DNA from: Dallia pectoralis | Taxonomy: Eukaryota > Chordata > Actinopteri > Esociformes > Umbridae | Length of the DNA stretch: 64,000 bases | NCBI GenBank assembly: GCA_029465975.1 | Contig: CM055742.1 | Location: 9,948,408-10,012,407, forward strand | Reading direction: 5' to 3' | In this document: one piece after another, positions 1 through 11,013 of the stretch | Position numbering within the stretch: position 1 is the first letter of the stretch | How the letters are laid out: every line of letters starts with the position of its first letter | Program-made: the position numbers and the translations under genes | Notes under the pieces: generated by a model | What the model was told of the DNA's origin: nothing | Databases searched by the model: none | Seen by the model: only the letters and a program-made list of their open reading frames with translations

Positions 1-904
1 AACATCTCTTGTCCAGTTTCCTTCTTATCATACAAGTGGATTTTGTTTCTAGTCAGCCTGACAAGCTTTCCTTATGAATTGAAACAGTGGTGAATTGCTA
101 ACTGCAACTGCTGGGGTCAGACGTGTTGACAGTCAGCTTTCACCAATACTTTAAACAAAATACCTTCAACGCATTTCACCATTGGTTCCCTCATCCGGTA
201 ATATTTACAGATCAATGACCCAAACCAGAGCTTTATCATAATGTCCCCTGAGAGAACTACAATGTTTGTTTAAAGATTTAAGATTCATTTGTGGAGCCAG
301 ACATTGTTACGTGACTCTATCTCACCTATCGAAGAGGTAAACCTATCTGTTTGTGAGAGAGTGATAGAGATTAGGGTAAGGGAGAAAGAGAGAGAAAGAA
401 AGAAAGCGAGAGATGGTATAAAATGAAAAACCTGGCTACCAGAAGTGTATACATACAGTTCTCCCCTGTATGTAACTCAACACAACTTCTACAATATGAT
501 CATTGTTGTCTGGTTAGCATCTCTATTCCCTTCTGGATACCGTCAGTCAGCGGTATAAAACACGTGTTTACTTCGTCCGCTGGAAGACAGGAGAAAGAGC
601 TAGTTTACACAAGCCTACATACCAGACAGGGGAGAGGAATTTATACAGAAAGAGGTTAACACATTGGACACTGTCACGTAGACGGGCTAGAGAAACAAAC
701 TTTCAACCCACAGAAACGTAACCAAAGCCTATTTTACTTTGAAACTAGCTTAGAGTTTGTCTGAACATGAATAGCTTATAGTTTAGGTGTCTGCCAACTA
801 AATACAGCAGCCTTTAGTTTTATAAAGCTGGTCAACCAAAACTACATTATGTTCATTCAGGATGTGCACTGAGTACTGTAGGCTTTTTGAAGTGTCACTG
901 TAAT
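1..904 (+). other. pdlim3 intron 1, left part (unique-looking)
   Basis: This stretch has no recognisable exon. The PDZ first exon of pdlim3 (a short exon ending just before the Val-Thr-Pro-Gly that opens exon 2) should lie upstream, and I found no Pro-Trp-Gly-Phe coding signature here. A short purine run (GAGAGAAAGAAAG) sits at about 383-412. By inference the whole stretch is intron 1 of pdlim3. Confidence 0.5.
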
Positions 905-1965
905 TTAATTAACCAAGAGCCAGATGAGCGGAGGAGTGATTAATGTGAATGGTGGAATGTTAGAAAGGAGGGATTGATGAGGATGGAGATGAGGGAAAGA
1001 GACGAGGAAGGAGAGGAAGGAGAGAAGAGAGAGATGAGGAAGTAGAGGAATGAGATGAGGGAGAGAGAAGGAAGGAGAGGAAGGAGATGAGGGAGAGAGA
1101 TGAGGAAGTAGAGGAATGAGATGAGGGAGAGAGACAAGGAAGGAGAGGAAGGAGATGAGGGAGAGAGATGAGGAAGTAGAGGAAGGAGATGAGGGAGAGA
1201 GATGAGGAAGGAGAGAAGAGAAAGATGAGGAAGTAGAGGAATGAGATGAGGGAGAGAGATGAGATAAATGAGGAAGTAGAGGAAGAAGAGAAGGGAGAGA
1301 GATAAGGAAGTAGAGGAAGCAGAGAAGGGAGAGAGATGCGGAAGTAGAGGAAGGAGAGAGATGAGGAAGTAGAGGAATGAGATGAGGGAGAGAGACAAGG
1401 AAGGAGAGGAAGGAGATGAGGGAGAGAGATGAGGAAGTAGAGGAAGAAGAGAAGGGAGAGAGATGAGGAAGTAGAGGAAGGAGAGAAGGGAGAGAGATGA
1501 GGAAGTAGAGGAATGAGATGAGGGAGAGAGATGGGGAAGTAGAGGAAGGAGATGAGGGAGAGAGATGAGGAAGGCGAGAAGAGATAAATGAGGAAGTAGA
1601 GGAAGAAGAGAAGGGAGAGAGATAAGGAAGTAGAGGAAGCAGAGAAGGGAGAGAGATGCGGAAATAGAGCAAGGAGAGAGATGAGGAAGTAGAGGAAGGC
1701 GAGAAGAGATAAATGAGGAAGTAGAGGAAGGAGAGAAAGGAGAGAGATGAGGAAGTAGAGGAATGAGATGAGGGAGAGAGATGAGGAAGTAGAGGAAGCA
1801 GAGAAGAGAGAGATGAGGAAGTAGAGAAAGGAGAGAAGAGAGAGATGAGGAAGTAGAGGAAGGAGAGTAGGGAGAGATGAGGAAGTAGCGGGAGAGAGAT
1901 GAGGAAGTAGAGGAAGGAGAGAAGGAAGGAGAGGTGGGAAATAGAGGAGGGAGAGAGATAGCCAG
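905..1965. repeat. GA-rich minisatellite in pdlim3 intron 1
   Basis: The plus strand is almost pure purine with irregular units built from GAGGAAGTAGAGGAA and GAGATGAGGGAGAGAGAT. Units of about 30-36 bp recur with many small indels. The minus strand is therefore pyrimidine-rich and open in several frames as Ser/Leu/Pro-rich low-complexity peptide, which is not a gene. In the pdlim3 pre-mRNA this is a purine tract of about 1 kb. Confidence 0.9.
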
Positions 1966-2009
1966 GACCATAGAATAGTGAGGGTTGGAGGAACATGGGG
2001 TTGTGAGAT

Positions 2010-2490
2010 AAAAAGGATAACCCCATATTAGGATAACCCCATATAAGGATAACCACATATAGGGATAAGCCCATATAAGGATAACCCCATATTAGGATAA
2101 CCCCATATAAAGATAAGCCCATATAAGGATAACCCCATATTAGGATAACCCCATATAAGGATAACCACATATAAGGATAACCACATATAGGGATAAGCCC
2201 ATATAAGGATAACCCCATATTAGGATAACCCCATATAAAGATAAGCCCATATAAGGATAACCCCATATTAGGATAACCCCATATAAGGATAACCACATAT
2301 AAGGATAACCACATATAGGGATAAGCCCATATAAGGATAACCCCATATAAGGATAACCACATATTAGGATAACCACATATAAGGATAACCACATATAAGG
2401 ATAACCCCATATTAGGATAACCCCATATAAGGATAACCCCATATTAGGATAACCCCATATAAGGATAACCCCATATTAGGATAACATGGG
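2010..2490. repeat. 16-bp minisatellite (AGGATAACCCCATATA)
   Basis: Thirty or so copies of a 16-bp unit, AGGATAACCCCATATA, with variants AGGATAACCACATATA, GGGATAAGCCCATATA and AGGATAACCCCATATT. Because 16 is not a multiple of 3, the array reads in all frames as a 16-residue repeating peptide on the minus strand, which explains the long spurious open frames there. Confidence 0.95.
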
Positions 2491-2799
2491 GTTAGCGTAC
2501 AGGACCAGCTTTGTGTTTCACTGACAGGTTGAAATTAATTTAGAACATTATTGATACCTGAGAAAAGAGAGAAATAGAAGATAGAGAAATAAAGCATCAG
2601 CGGTCTCGCAGAGAGCAATTGGCTACACTGTTGTGTGAATTGACCTTTCATGAGCAATGAGGGTGCCAGACCAAATGGACGAGATTACAGGGCATTCTGG
2701 GGGATTTGAGGCCAGGCTGTTTCATATAGCATGCAGCATTCATGGCAGGCAGCTTAAGAAAACTGGCTTTTATTGTGGCTTATCTGTCATTATACAGCA

Positions 2800-2802
<3 letters not shown>

Positions 2803-2830
<28 letters not shown>
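2803..2830. repeat. (ATTG)n microsatellite
   Basis: Six to seven copies of the tetranucleotide ATTG in pdlim3 intron 1. The flanking sequence from 2491 to 2955 shows nothing else recognisable. Confidence 0.85.
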
Positions 2831-2959
2831 AATATTAGTTTTGCAAAATGTATTTGTTGTTATTAATATTTGATAACTTTCCAAAGTAAATGAAGACAAC
2901 AGTAAATATTGCATCCACTTTTTTAAGAATTGAAAAATAATTAATGATGAACAACCTTG

Positions 2960-3089
2960 TGTATCTCCTCTTTTTCTCTATATTTCCCTCTTTCTCTCTG
3001 TCTCACTCTGTGTATGTCTCTCACTCTCTGTCTCACTCTCTCTATATGTCTCTCTCTCTCTCTGTGTGTATGTCTTTTTTTCCTCTACA

Positions 3090-3123
<34 letters not shown>

Positions 3124-3992
3124 CCTCTCTCTCTGTCTCACCCTCGGTGTGTATGTCTCTCTCTCTGTCTCACCCTCTGTGTATCTCTCTCTCTGTCTCA
3201 CCCTCTGTGTGTATGTCTCTCTCTCTGTCTCACCCTCTGTGTGTATGTCTCTCACTTAATGTCTCACCCTCTGTGCGTATGTCTCTCTCTCTGTCTCACC
3301 CTCTGTGTATGTCTCTCTCTCTGTCTCTTCCTCTGTGTATGTCTCTCTCTCTGTCTCACCCTCTGTGTGTATGTCTCCATCTCTCTGTTTCACTCTCTGT
3401 GTGTATGTCTCTTTCTCTCTCTCTGTCTCACTCTGTGTATGTCTCTCTCTCTGTCTCACCCTCTGTGTGTATGTCTCTCACTCTCTGTCTCACTCTCTAT
3501 ATATGTCTCTCTCTGTCTCACCCTCTGTGTGTATGTATCTCACTCTCTGTCTCACTCTCTCTATGTCTCTCACTCTCTGTCTCACCCTCTGTGTGTATGT
3601 CTCTCACTCTCTATCTCACTCTCTCTATATGTCTCTCACTCTCTGTCTCACCCTCTGTGTGTATGTCTCTCACTCTATGTCTCACTCTCTATATATGTCT
3701 CTCTCTGTCACACCCTATGTGTGTATGTATCTCACTCTCTGTCTCACTCTCTCTATATGTCTCTCACTCTATGTCTCACCCTCTGTGTGTATGTCTCTCA
3801 CATTCTGTCTCACCCTCTGTGTGTATGTCTCTCACACTCTGTCTCACCGTCTGTGTGTATGTCTCTTTCTCTCTCTCTGTCTCACTCTGTGTATGTCTCT
3901 CACACTCTGTCTCACCCTCTGTGTGTATGTCTCTCACTCTCTGTCTCACTCTCTATATATGTCTCTCTCTCTCTCTGTCTCACCCTCTGTGG
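2960..3992. repeat. CT-rich minisatellite abutting pdlim3 exon 2
   Basis: Irregular tandem array of about 30-bp units of the type TCTCACCCTCTGTGTGTATG followed by TCTCTCTCTCTG, grading into simple (TC)n. The plus strand is almost all pyrimidine plus GT. The array runs to within four bases of the 3' splice site of pdlim3 exon 2, so it supplies the pyrimidine tract of that acceptor. Open frames on both strands (Ser/Leu/Cys/Val repeats) are low-complexity artefacts; the long plus-strand frame simply runs into the real exon. Confidence 0.93.
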
Positions 3993-3996
3993 GCAG

Positions 3997-6900
3997 GTCA
4001 CTCCAGGCAGTAAGGCTGCAGTAGCCAACCTGTGTCCTGGTGACGTCATCCTGGCCATTGAGGGCATCCTGGCAGAAAACATGATGCACTGTGAAGCTCA
4101 GAACAGAATAAAAGATGCCACCTACCAGCTCCTACTCACTATTCAGAGGTCAGGGGACACACCAAGTAAAAGGAATTAAAGTAAAATAAATTGTCAAATT
4201 CTGGTAAAAAAATATATATAAATATTTATGTTTTGCTGCCGTACAATGTACATATGTACAATGTTTTATCCATAATAATAATATCATCATAGGTTAGCTT
4301 ACCTGCACTGAATTTGAGCTTATGGCTAAAGGGGCCAAGATCAGAGTAGGCACCTTTGCTATCAGCTAAGCTAACTTCTGTGAAGTCGGACTTTACCTGT
4401 GAATGTTCATTGCTTTGTCACCACGCAGCTGTAAAAAAACAAATATTTGATCCGTTCTCATAATAGCTTTCCCAGTATTCAAGAATGTTGGCTTTGCTCT
4501 TGATCCTAAATTCTGACTCGTTTCTTTTCTCTCAGGCCAGAAACCAAGCTATGGTCACCACAAGTCAGAGTGGACGGGAAAGCCAACCCTTTTAAAATCA
4601 ACCTGGAGGCGGAGAGACAGGTGAGGGGGGAGAAAGATGCAGGGAGGTAAGGAGGGAGAGTGTGAGAGTGTGAGAGAGTGAGAGTGGGAGAGTGTGTGTA
4701 GTTTGTATCCCAGAGCGGGAGAGTGTGTGTAGTTTGTATCCCAGAGCGGGAGAGTGTATGTAGTTTATATCTCAGAGCGGGAGAGTGTGTGTAGTTTGTA
4801 TCCCAGAGCGGGAGAGTGTGTGTAGTTTATATCCCAGAGCGGGAGAGTGTGTGTAGTTTATATCTCAGAGCGGGAGAGTGTGTGTAGTTTGTATCCCAGA
4901 GCGGGAGAGTGTGTGTAGTTTATATCCCAGAGCGGGAGAGTGTGTGTAGTTTATATCTCAGAGCGGGAGAGTGTGTGTAGTTTATATCCCAGAGCGGGAG
5001 AGTGTGTGTAGTTTATATCTCAGAGCGGGAGAGTGTGTGTAGTTTGTATCCCAGAGCGGGAGAGTGTGTGTAGTTTATATCCCAGTGCGGGAGAGTGTGT
5101 GTAGTTTGTATCCCAGATCGGGAGAGTGTGTGTAGTTTATATCTCAGAGCGGGAGAGTGTGTGTAGTTTATATCTCAGAGCGGGAGAGTGTGTGTAGTTT
5201 GTATCCCAGAGCGGGAGAGTGTGTGTAGTTTGTATCCCAGATCGGGAGAGTGTGTGTAGTTTGTATCCCAGATCGGGAGAGTGTGTGTAGTTTATATCTC
5301 AGAGCGGGAGAGTGTGTGTAGTTTATATCTCAGAGCGGGAGAGTGTGTGTAGTTTGTATCCCAGAGCGGGAGAGTGTGTGTAGTTTGTATCCCAGAGCGG
5401 GAGAGTGTGTGTAGTTTGTATCCCAGAGCGGGAGAGTGTGTGTAGTTTGTATCCCAGATCGGGAGAGTGTGTGTAGTTTATATCTCAGAGCGGGAGAGTA
5501 TGTGTAGTTTGTATCCCAGTGCGGGAGAGTGTGTGTAGTTTGTATCCCAGATCGGGAGAGTGTGTGTAGTTTGTATCCCAGAGCGGGAGAGTGTGTGTAG
5601 TTTATATCCCAGTGCGGGAGAGTGTGTGTAGTTTGTATCCCAGTGCCTGCGTTTGACTCCACTACGCATGTTAGTCGCTCTGTGTCGATTTTGAATTACC
5701 AAACCTGGGAAAGCCTCAGTTTTTTGTTCTCTTTCCATCCAGGAGTTCAAACCAATCGGCGCGGCTCACAACAGGAAGGCCCAGCCCTTTATAGCCGCCG
5801 CTAACATCGATGACCACCGTCAGGTGGTCAGCACCGCCTACAACACACCGATAGGTCTGTACTCGTCAGGGAACATCCAGGACGCCATGCACGGGCAGAT
5901 GAGAGGTCTGGTACATGACAAACCAGAGGGGTAAGAGGGTCACTGAATATGGATGAGTCAAACAATATGGGTATTCAGTTTATCCTATAAAGTCACTAGG
6001 TGTTAATACAGAAACCCAGGCTGAGACCGTAAACAGCGAACAAAAACATAAGAAGTGACCGTGAGAGGAGCCAGACTCGGCCGGTCTTCCTTTGACTGAC
6101 ATTGTCTCCTCTGAGTTTGCCAAACAATGTAATATCACCACAAGCTCTCAGCTACTGCCTAATCTGTTTGGCTCAGCCAATATTGGTAGATGCTGATGGT
6201 TAAAGGAGAATAAATAGACAGAGATTTAAGTAATTTACCAGGCGATCTTATTCAGTGCATTCCTCTTTGAAATGTGTTTTTATTTCCTTTTTTAATCTGG
6301 ATTTTGGTATTCAGACAGGAAGTCAGATGGATCTCATTAGCCTAGCAACCAGAAATATGGAGTGTTATCTGATGAGTGTATTACACTAGAACACAGGGAT
6401 GAGATTTTGTCTGGTTTAGCTGGGAGGTATTCCTGAACAAGACCATAAATCACAACAAACTACAGCTCTGTATGGCATCTAATTTCTGTGATGTGTTCAT
6501 ATTTTATTTAAAATTATTGTCGAACACGGGACAAGAAAGTATATCATTTGACAGTTTGTAACATCAAGAAACATCCAATGAGCTTTCCCACTCCCGGGAA
6601 ACTATTTCAGTCAATGTTGTTTCAGCGTGATTCAAACAAAGAAATCAATGTAATGATGTTGAAATGACACGGAAAACTAACGGCGTTTTCAATGTCAAGT
6701 CAGTTTGTAAATTGTTGTATTTTTTCTTCCTGTATAAACCTGCTGGTTAACCTGTTTGTCATCTTAGTTTTTAATTCACATGCAATGCATTTCAATCAGT
6801 TCTAAAAACGTAATGTAGACATAATGTATAAACGTAATATATTAATGAAAAATGCTGTCTCTAAATATATTTTTCTGAAACAAAAAACCATTACGATAGC

Positions 6901-9225
6901 ATTCATATAGTATATTCAATCCATGTATGGTATTAGCCTGTATATCTAGCAGAGCTGTGCTCGAGACCACCTAAAGCGAGACCGGTCTCGAGTACTACAG
7001 CTCTGATATCTAGTGCAGCAAACTTTCATCAGAAGCCTTAATGACACAGCCAACTCTTCTGCCTGTTGGCCGTGGCTATAAAAAGAATTTCATTTAGAAA
7101 AGGCCACTGCTCATATAGACATTGTTTGTGCTTCCTCTTGTCATCTCTAACATCTTCCGTCTGTCCTCTCCATTTTCCTCTCATCCATTACTCCTCTCAA
7201 TTCTCTCCCCCCTGTCTTCGCTTCGCTTCCTTTTATGGGCGTCTCATGATGACTGTGTTATGTGTGGGTTCAAATCCTATTCGACATCTTTGGAACACAT
7301 TGAGCGTTTTGCAGTAGCCGTAGCCGGCCCGGCGTGCCAAATGAATGGGGTCGGAGGCTTCGGGACTGTTTTAGTGGTTTCGGGAACAAGCTCAGTAAAA
7401 CTCAAATATTATAACCATATTGTAAATCATTTACAGTTTTTACGACCCACTTTTGGTCTCTGTAATGTCTGCCATGTTTGACCTAATGCAGCCTTTAACT
7501 GAAAGCCTCAGGGCTCTGGACAGAGAGCGCCCCAGCTGGCAGGCATTATTCCCCTCTCACAACGCAAAGCCTTTCCCCAAATCCGGAGCTGTCCATCAGG
7601 CCCGGAGCAGCAAGCCTCAATGTGACTCTGATGTTAAATCGCAAGTGACATTGTTGACATGAATCCAATCGTGTGTCAACCTGGGTGGAACGAAGTCTTC
7701 CAGGTCACATTTCCTCAAAACACATAAAACGTACATAAATGTTTGTCTGTTCTGTGTCCGACTCCGCAGTATCAGGACGCTCAGCTCCATTGAGGAGTCC
7801 GACGTGTACCAAATGCTCCTGAAAGACCAGGAGGAACCCCACGAACCACGGCAGTCAGGCTCCTTCAAGGCCCTGCAGGAGTTTGTCGACAGCGACGGTC
7901 GGTCTCCCTCAGACTCCTCCCTCGTTCCAATGTAATGATGATGTCATGTTTCACTGAGAACGCCACCAGGCTACGGCGATGCAGTCGAGATGAGACGCTG
8001 CTTGTCATGTGTTCGCGGTTGCACTGGCCGCGGTGAGGTGTTCATTCTCTATGAGCCTCATCGTGGAAAAACTAGCGAGTGATAAAGCAGTTGTTAGTCT
8101 GGGTTAGTTGTCTCCTGCTAATGAACTTTCGGATGCTCGTTTTCTATGAAATAATCTCCAGCTACGAAAGTCAAGCGTATGTTTACCTCAAGGGAAATAA
8201 GAATAATAGCAAAAACATGGAAATTAAGACAGGAATAAGGGCACTGATATGTTCTGTCCCGCGTGTTGTTCAGGTACCCGGCCCATGGCGACGAGAACAG
8301 TACGGGCGCCCACGACGAAGCCCCCGGCGCCCGCGGGAAACCTGCAGAAACTGCCTGTGTGTGAGAAGTGTGGGAACGGCATTGTGTGAGTGTGCCTCTA
8401 AAGTCTTATGAAATGCCGATATTCACCTGCAGCCGTTTCATTCGACGACTAATTGTAACAGGGTGATTTGTAAGGTGAGGTCGTGACTTTGAACTCCCTG
8501 TCATTGGCCGAGGTGGTCTCTTTGTTCTACACAGAAGTCACACGGCTGCGCAAATAATAGTGTCAGTCAGCCGTTTGAAACAATAAAAAAGCCCCGTATC
8601 TTGTAAAAGGCTGAGGGATGCGATGGAGAAATAGTGCACACTGATTTTGCAGGACTAAGCGCCCGAAAAAACTCGACCATGTTCGAAGGCTGTGTAGAGC
8701 TTGCTGTTGTTGGTCCTGAGATGGTACAACAGTTAAAATACAGTCATAGTGGCATTCATAAGTCATGTTCGTCAATGAACATAAATATCATGACTTTATA
8801 TATTATTACATTCGACGTAACATTCTGTGGCTATTATAACACTGTTTTGACTGGCGTGGAGAAGGGCCGGATTTTATCAATGCATTCATATCACAGCATT
8901 GGGCTGAAGTAAAAAAACATATACAACCTGTTCCTCTCGCCCAATACCGAACAATTGAACATAAATGGCTGACCTGAGATCGGCGCCCGAGTGAACATCA
9001 CCATACTCAGGTTGCTACCTCTCTTGTCTTCGTAGCGGCACCGTGGTGAAGGCGAGGGACCAGTACCGGCACCCCGACTGCTTCGTGTGCTCGGACTGTG
9101 ACGTCAGCCTCAAACAGAAGGGCTACTTCTTTGTCGAGGGCCAACTGTACTGCGAGACCCACGCTAGATCCCGGACGAGACCTCCAGAGGGACACGGCCT
9201 AGCCACCGCTTTCCCCTCGGCATAA
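3997..9225 (+). CDS. pdlim3: PDZ and LIM domain protein 3 (ALP), exons 2-7, 5' partial
   Basis: Actinin-associated LIM protein, a PDZ-LIM scaffold that binds alpha-actinin-2 at muscle Z-lines. Exons read as 3997-4148, 4536-4620, 5743-5930, 7770-7897, 8274-8385 and 9036-9225 (TAA at 9223-9225). All have AG acceptors and GT donors and their phases join without a stop, giving 284 residues. Exon 2 carries the PDZ second half (VTPGSKAAVANLCPGDVILA). Exon 4 holds the ZM motif region (AAANIDDHRQVVS). The single C-terminal LIM domain starts at CEKCGNGIV in exon 6 and ends in exon 7 (HPDCFVCSDC, then YCETHA). Adding the missing first exon of about 31 residues gives about 315, matching the 316-residue PDLIM3 isoform. 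The tail and the GTRPMATRTVRAP linker fit PDLIM3 better than PDLIM1 or PDLIM4. The exon 5 donor (gtcggt) is weak. Introns carry several minisatellites. Confidence 0.93.
4640..5645. repeat. 31-bp minisatellite in pdlim3 intron 3
   Basis: About 32 copies of a 31-bp unit, GCGGGAGAGTGTGTGTAGTT followed by TGTATCCCAGA. Two variable sites recur (TGTATCCC versus TATATCTC or TATATCCC, and CAGAGC versus CAGATC or CAGTGC) and alternate along the array, which suggests multi-unit duplications. It occupies nearly the whole intron between exons 3 and 4. Minus-strand open frames here are artefacts. Confidence 0.95.
5931..6941 (+). other. pdlim3 intron 4, first part
   Basis: No coding signal. A short match to a fish LINE/SINE tail family (ACAGAAACCCAGGCTGAGAC) lies near 6009-6045, in the opposite orientation to the tails at 28.4 and 59.5 kb. 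The rest is AT-rich and featureless to me. Confidence 0.5.
6950..7005. mobile_element. 56-bp hAT-like mini-MITE with 8-bp TSD
   Basis: The element begins CAGAGCTGTGCTCGAGACC and ends GGTCTCGAGTACTACAGC then TCTG, so the two ends are inverted repeats of about 20 bp around a core of some 15 bp. It is flanked by a perfect 8-bp direct repeat ATATCTAG at 6942-6949 and 7006-7013. The 8-bp duplication and CAG start are typical of hAT elements; P-like elements also make 8-bp duplications. It is non-coding, inside pdlim3 intron 4. Confidence 0.85.
7014..7769 (+). other. pdlim3 intron 4, second part
   Basis: No recognisable repeat or exon. Short open frames at 7066-7662 have no domain signature and lack splice or codon support, so I treat them as chance. 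Confidence 0.4.
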
Positions 9226-9425
9226 GCATCCTTCACACACCCCCTCACCGTCATAAAGAACCCTCCGTCTGCGACTGTAGCACCATTGATTGTACCAGTC
9301 TGTTAGTGTTTTTTTTTTTTGCCTGTATGCACTGTTTTGCACAATTCCAGAGAGTTTGTTTGTTCGCGGAAACAGTGACATGTCTACCACTCTCTACTTG
9401 CAAATAAAGTATTTATAGTCTTCTG
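9226..9425 (+). promoter_or_regulatory. pdlim3: pdlim3 3' UTR with poly(A) signal
   Basis: Sequence after the pdlim3 stop. A canonical AATAAA at 9403-9408 follows about 180 bp after the stop codon and is the likely cleavage signal. A T-run lies at about 9310-9320. Confidence 0.6.
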
Positions 9426-9782
9426 GTTTGAAGATCCTAGCGTGGGTGACTGAAGTGATATCCCATAATGCACCACATTATATTTTGAGCTTACGCAATT
9501 CCACACAAAAAAAGTCAGCAGCAACACCTGACCAAGGAGGACACTCGGAGTTTGTGTGTAGAGCCTCTGACAGCACACCGCACAAACTCCTGGTCACCTG
9601 GTTGATTAATTACACTTTTTCCATAGACAATAGCCCAGGCATTCTTTGCTTATTAAACTGTCTGTTGAACTTGCTTAAACAAATGACAGGGACGATGAAA
9701 CTGCTGGCGTTACAGTAACTGTAATATGCATACTGTTAAAAGGTCACCCGACACAGCCTGAAGAAGACAGGCAACCACTCAC

Positions 9783-10668
9783 AGGGTGTGGGCGGGACTA
9801 GAGAAGGGGTGGGGACAACAGGGTGTGGGCGGGACTAGAGAAGGGGTGGGGACAACAGGGTGTGGGCGAGACTAGAGAAGGGGGTGGGGACAACAGGGTA
9901 TGGGCGAGACTAGAGAAGGGGGTGGGGACTACAGGGTGTGGGCGAGACTAGAGAAGGGGGTGGGGACTACAGGGTGTGGGCGAGACTAGAGAAGGGGTAG
10001 GGGACAACAGGGTGTGGGCGGGACTAGAGAAGGGGGTGGGGACTACAGGGTGTGGGTGAGACTAGAGAAGGGGGTGGGGACAACAGGGTGTGGGCGGGAC
10101 TAGAGAAGGGGGTGGGGACAACAGGGTGTGGGCGGGACTAGAGAAGGGGGTGGGGACAACAGGGTGTGGGCGGGACTAGAGAAGGGGGTGGGGACTACAG
10201 GGTGTGGGCGGGACTAGAGAAGGGGGTGGGGACTACAGGGTGTGGGCGAGACTAGAGAAGGGGGTGGGGACAACAGGGTGTGGGCGGGACTAGAGAAGGG
10301 GGTGGGGACAACAGGGTGTGGGCGGGACTAGAGAAGGGGGTGGGGACAACAGGGTGTGGGCGGGACTAGAGAAGGGGGTGGGGACTACAGGGTGTGGGCG
10401 AGACTATAGAAGGGGGTGGGGACAACAGGGTGTGGGCGAGACTAGAGAAGGGGTAGGGGACAACAGGGTGTGGGCGGGACTAGAGAAGGGGTGGGGACTA
10501 CAGGGTGTGGGCGGGACTAGAGAAGGGGGTGGGGACAACAAGGTGTGGGCGAGACTAGAGAAGGGGTAGGGGACAACAGGGTGTGGGCGGGACTAAATCA
10601 GGGGGTGGGGACAACAGGGTGTGGGCGGGACTAGAGAAGGGGGTGGGGACAACAGGGTGTGGGCGAGA
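9783..10668. repeat. 37-bp minisatellite downstream of pdlim3
   Basis: About 24 copies of a 36-37-bp unit, GGTGTGGGCGGGACTAGAGA followed by AGGGGGTGGGGACAACA. Units vary at GGCGGG/GGCGAG, GACAACA/GACTACA and the length of the G run. The plus strand is very G-rich, with runs of five G. Each unit junction reads ACAACAGGG or ACTACAGGG, a potential 3' splice site. The right edge grades into the exon-like sequence at 10656-10743. Confidence 0.95.
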
Positions 10669-11013
10669 CTGGAGAAGAACCAAGAGGGCTGTGCCCAACT
10701 GGCTCAGGAGAAGTTACCAGAGATGTGCTTCATGACCCCTTTGGTACGTGAAAAGGGGAACTGTTATTGTTTTTAGGTTAATAGATTATTCGGTTTCGTC
10801 CAAATTGATCACATTTCATTTATTTAACACATTTAGCTGATGGAAGATGACAATGTACACAGACATATAACTAATTTGTCTTACTTGGCTCTCAATCTCT
10901 GTTCATTGGAATGTGTAGACAGAGAGGCGATTGACCAGATAAGGAAGTGGTTAGAGGAGGAGGAGCTAATGAAAGCCCAGAGGCGCATCAGTGTCATCAG
11001 TCAGAGCGAATGA
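10656..11013 (+). CDS. Two terminal exons of an unrecognised protein
   Basis: Two exon-like blocks join in frame: 10656-10743 (88 nt, donor GTACGTG) and 10919-11013 (acceptor GTGTAG, ending in TGA). The joined C-terminus contains LHDPFDREAIDQIRKW, an acidic Glu run and a basic Lys-Ala-Gln-Arg-Arg stretch, ending ISVISQSE. This looks like a charged amphipathic helix. I do not recognise the family. The first block starts inside the last copy of the 37-bp minisatellite, and I cannot find earlier exons; those between pdlim3 and here may be lost. It could be the tail of a neighbouring gene on the same strand as pdlim3 or a pseudogene remnant. In human the coiled-coil gene CCDC110 follows PDLIM3, but I cannot match the sequence to it. 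Confidence 0.4.

Noticed and set aside
905..2442. Open frames of 501, 372 and 100 residues on the minus strand
   Set aside because: They lie wholly on the GA-rich and 16-bp arrays; the peptides are low-complexity or exact period repeats with no domain.
2944..3996. Plus-strand frame of 411 residues read as one gene with the PDZ segment
   Set aside because: Only the part from 3997 is coding. The upstream part is a CT-rich repeat, and a clear AG acceptor separates them.
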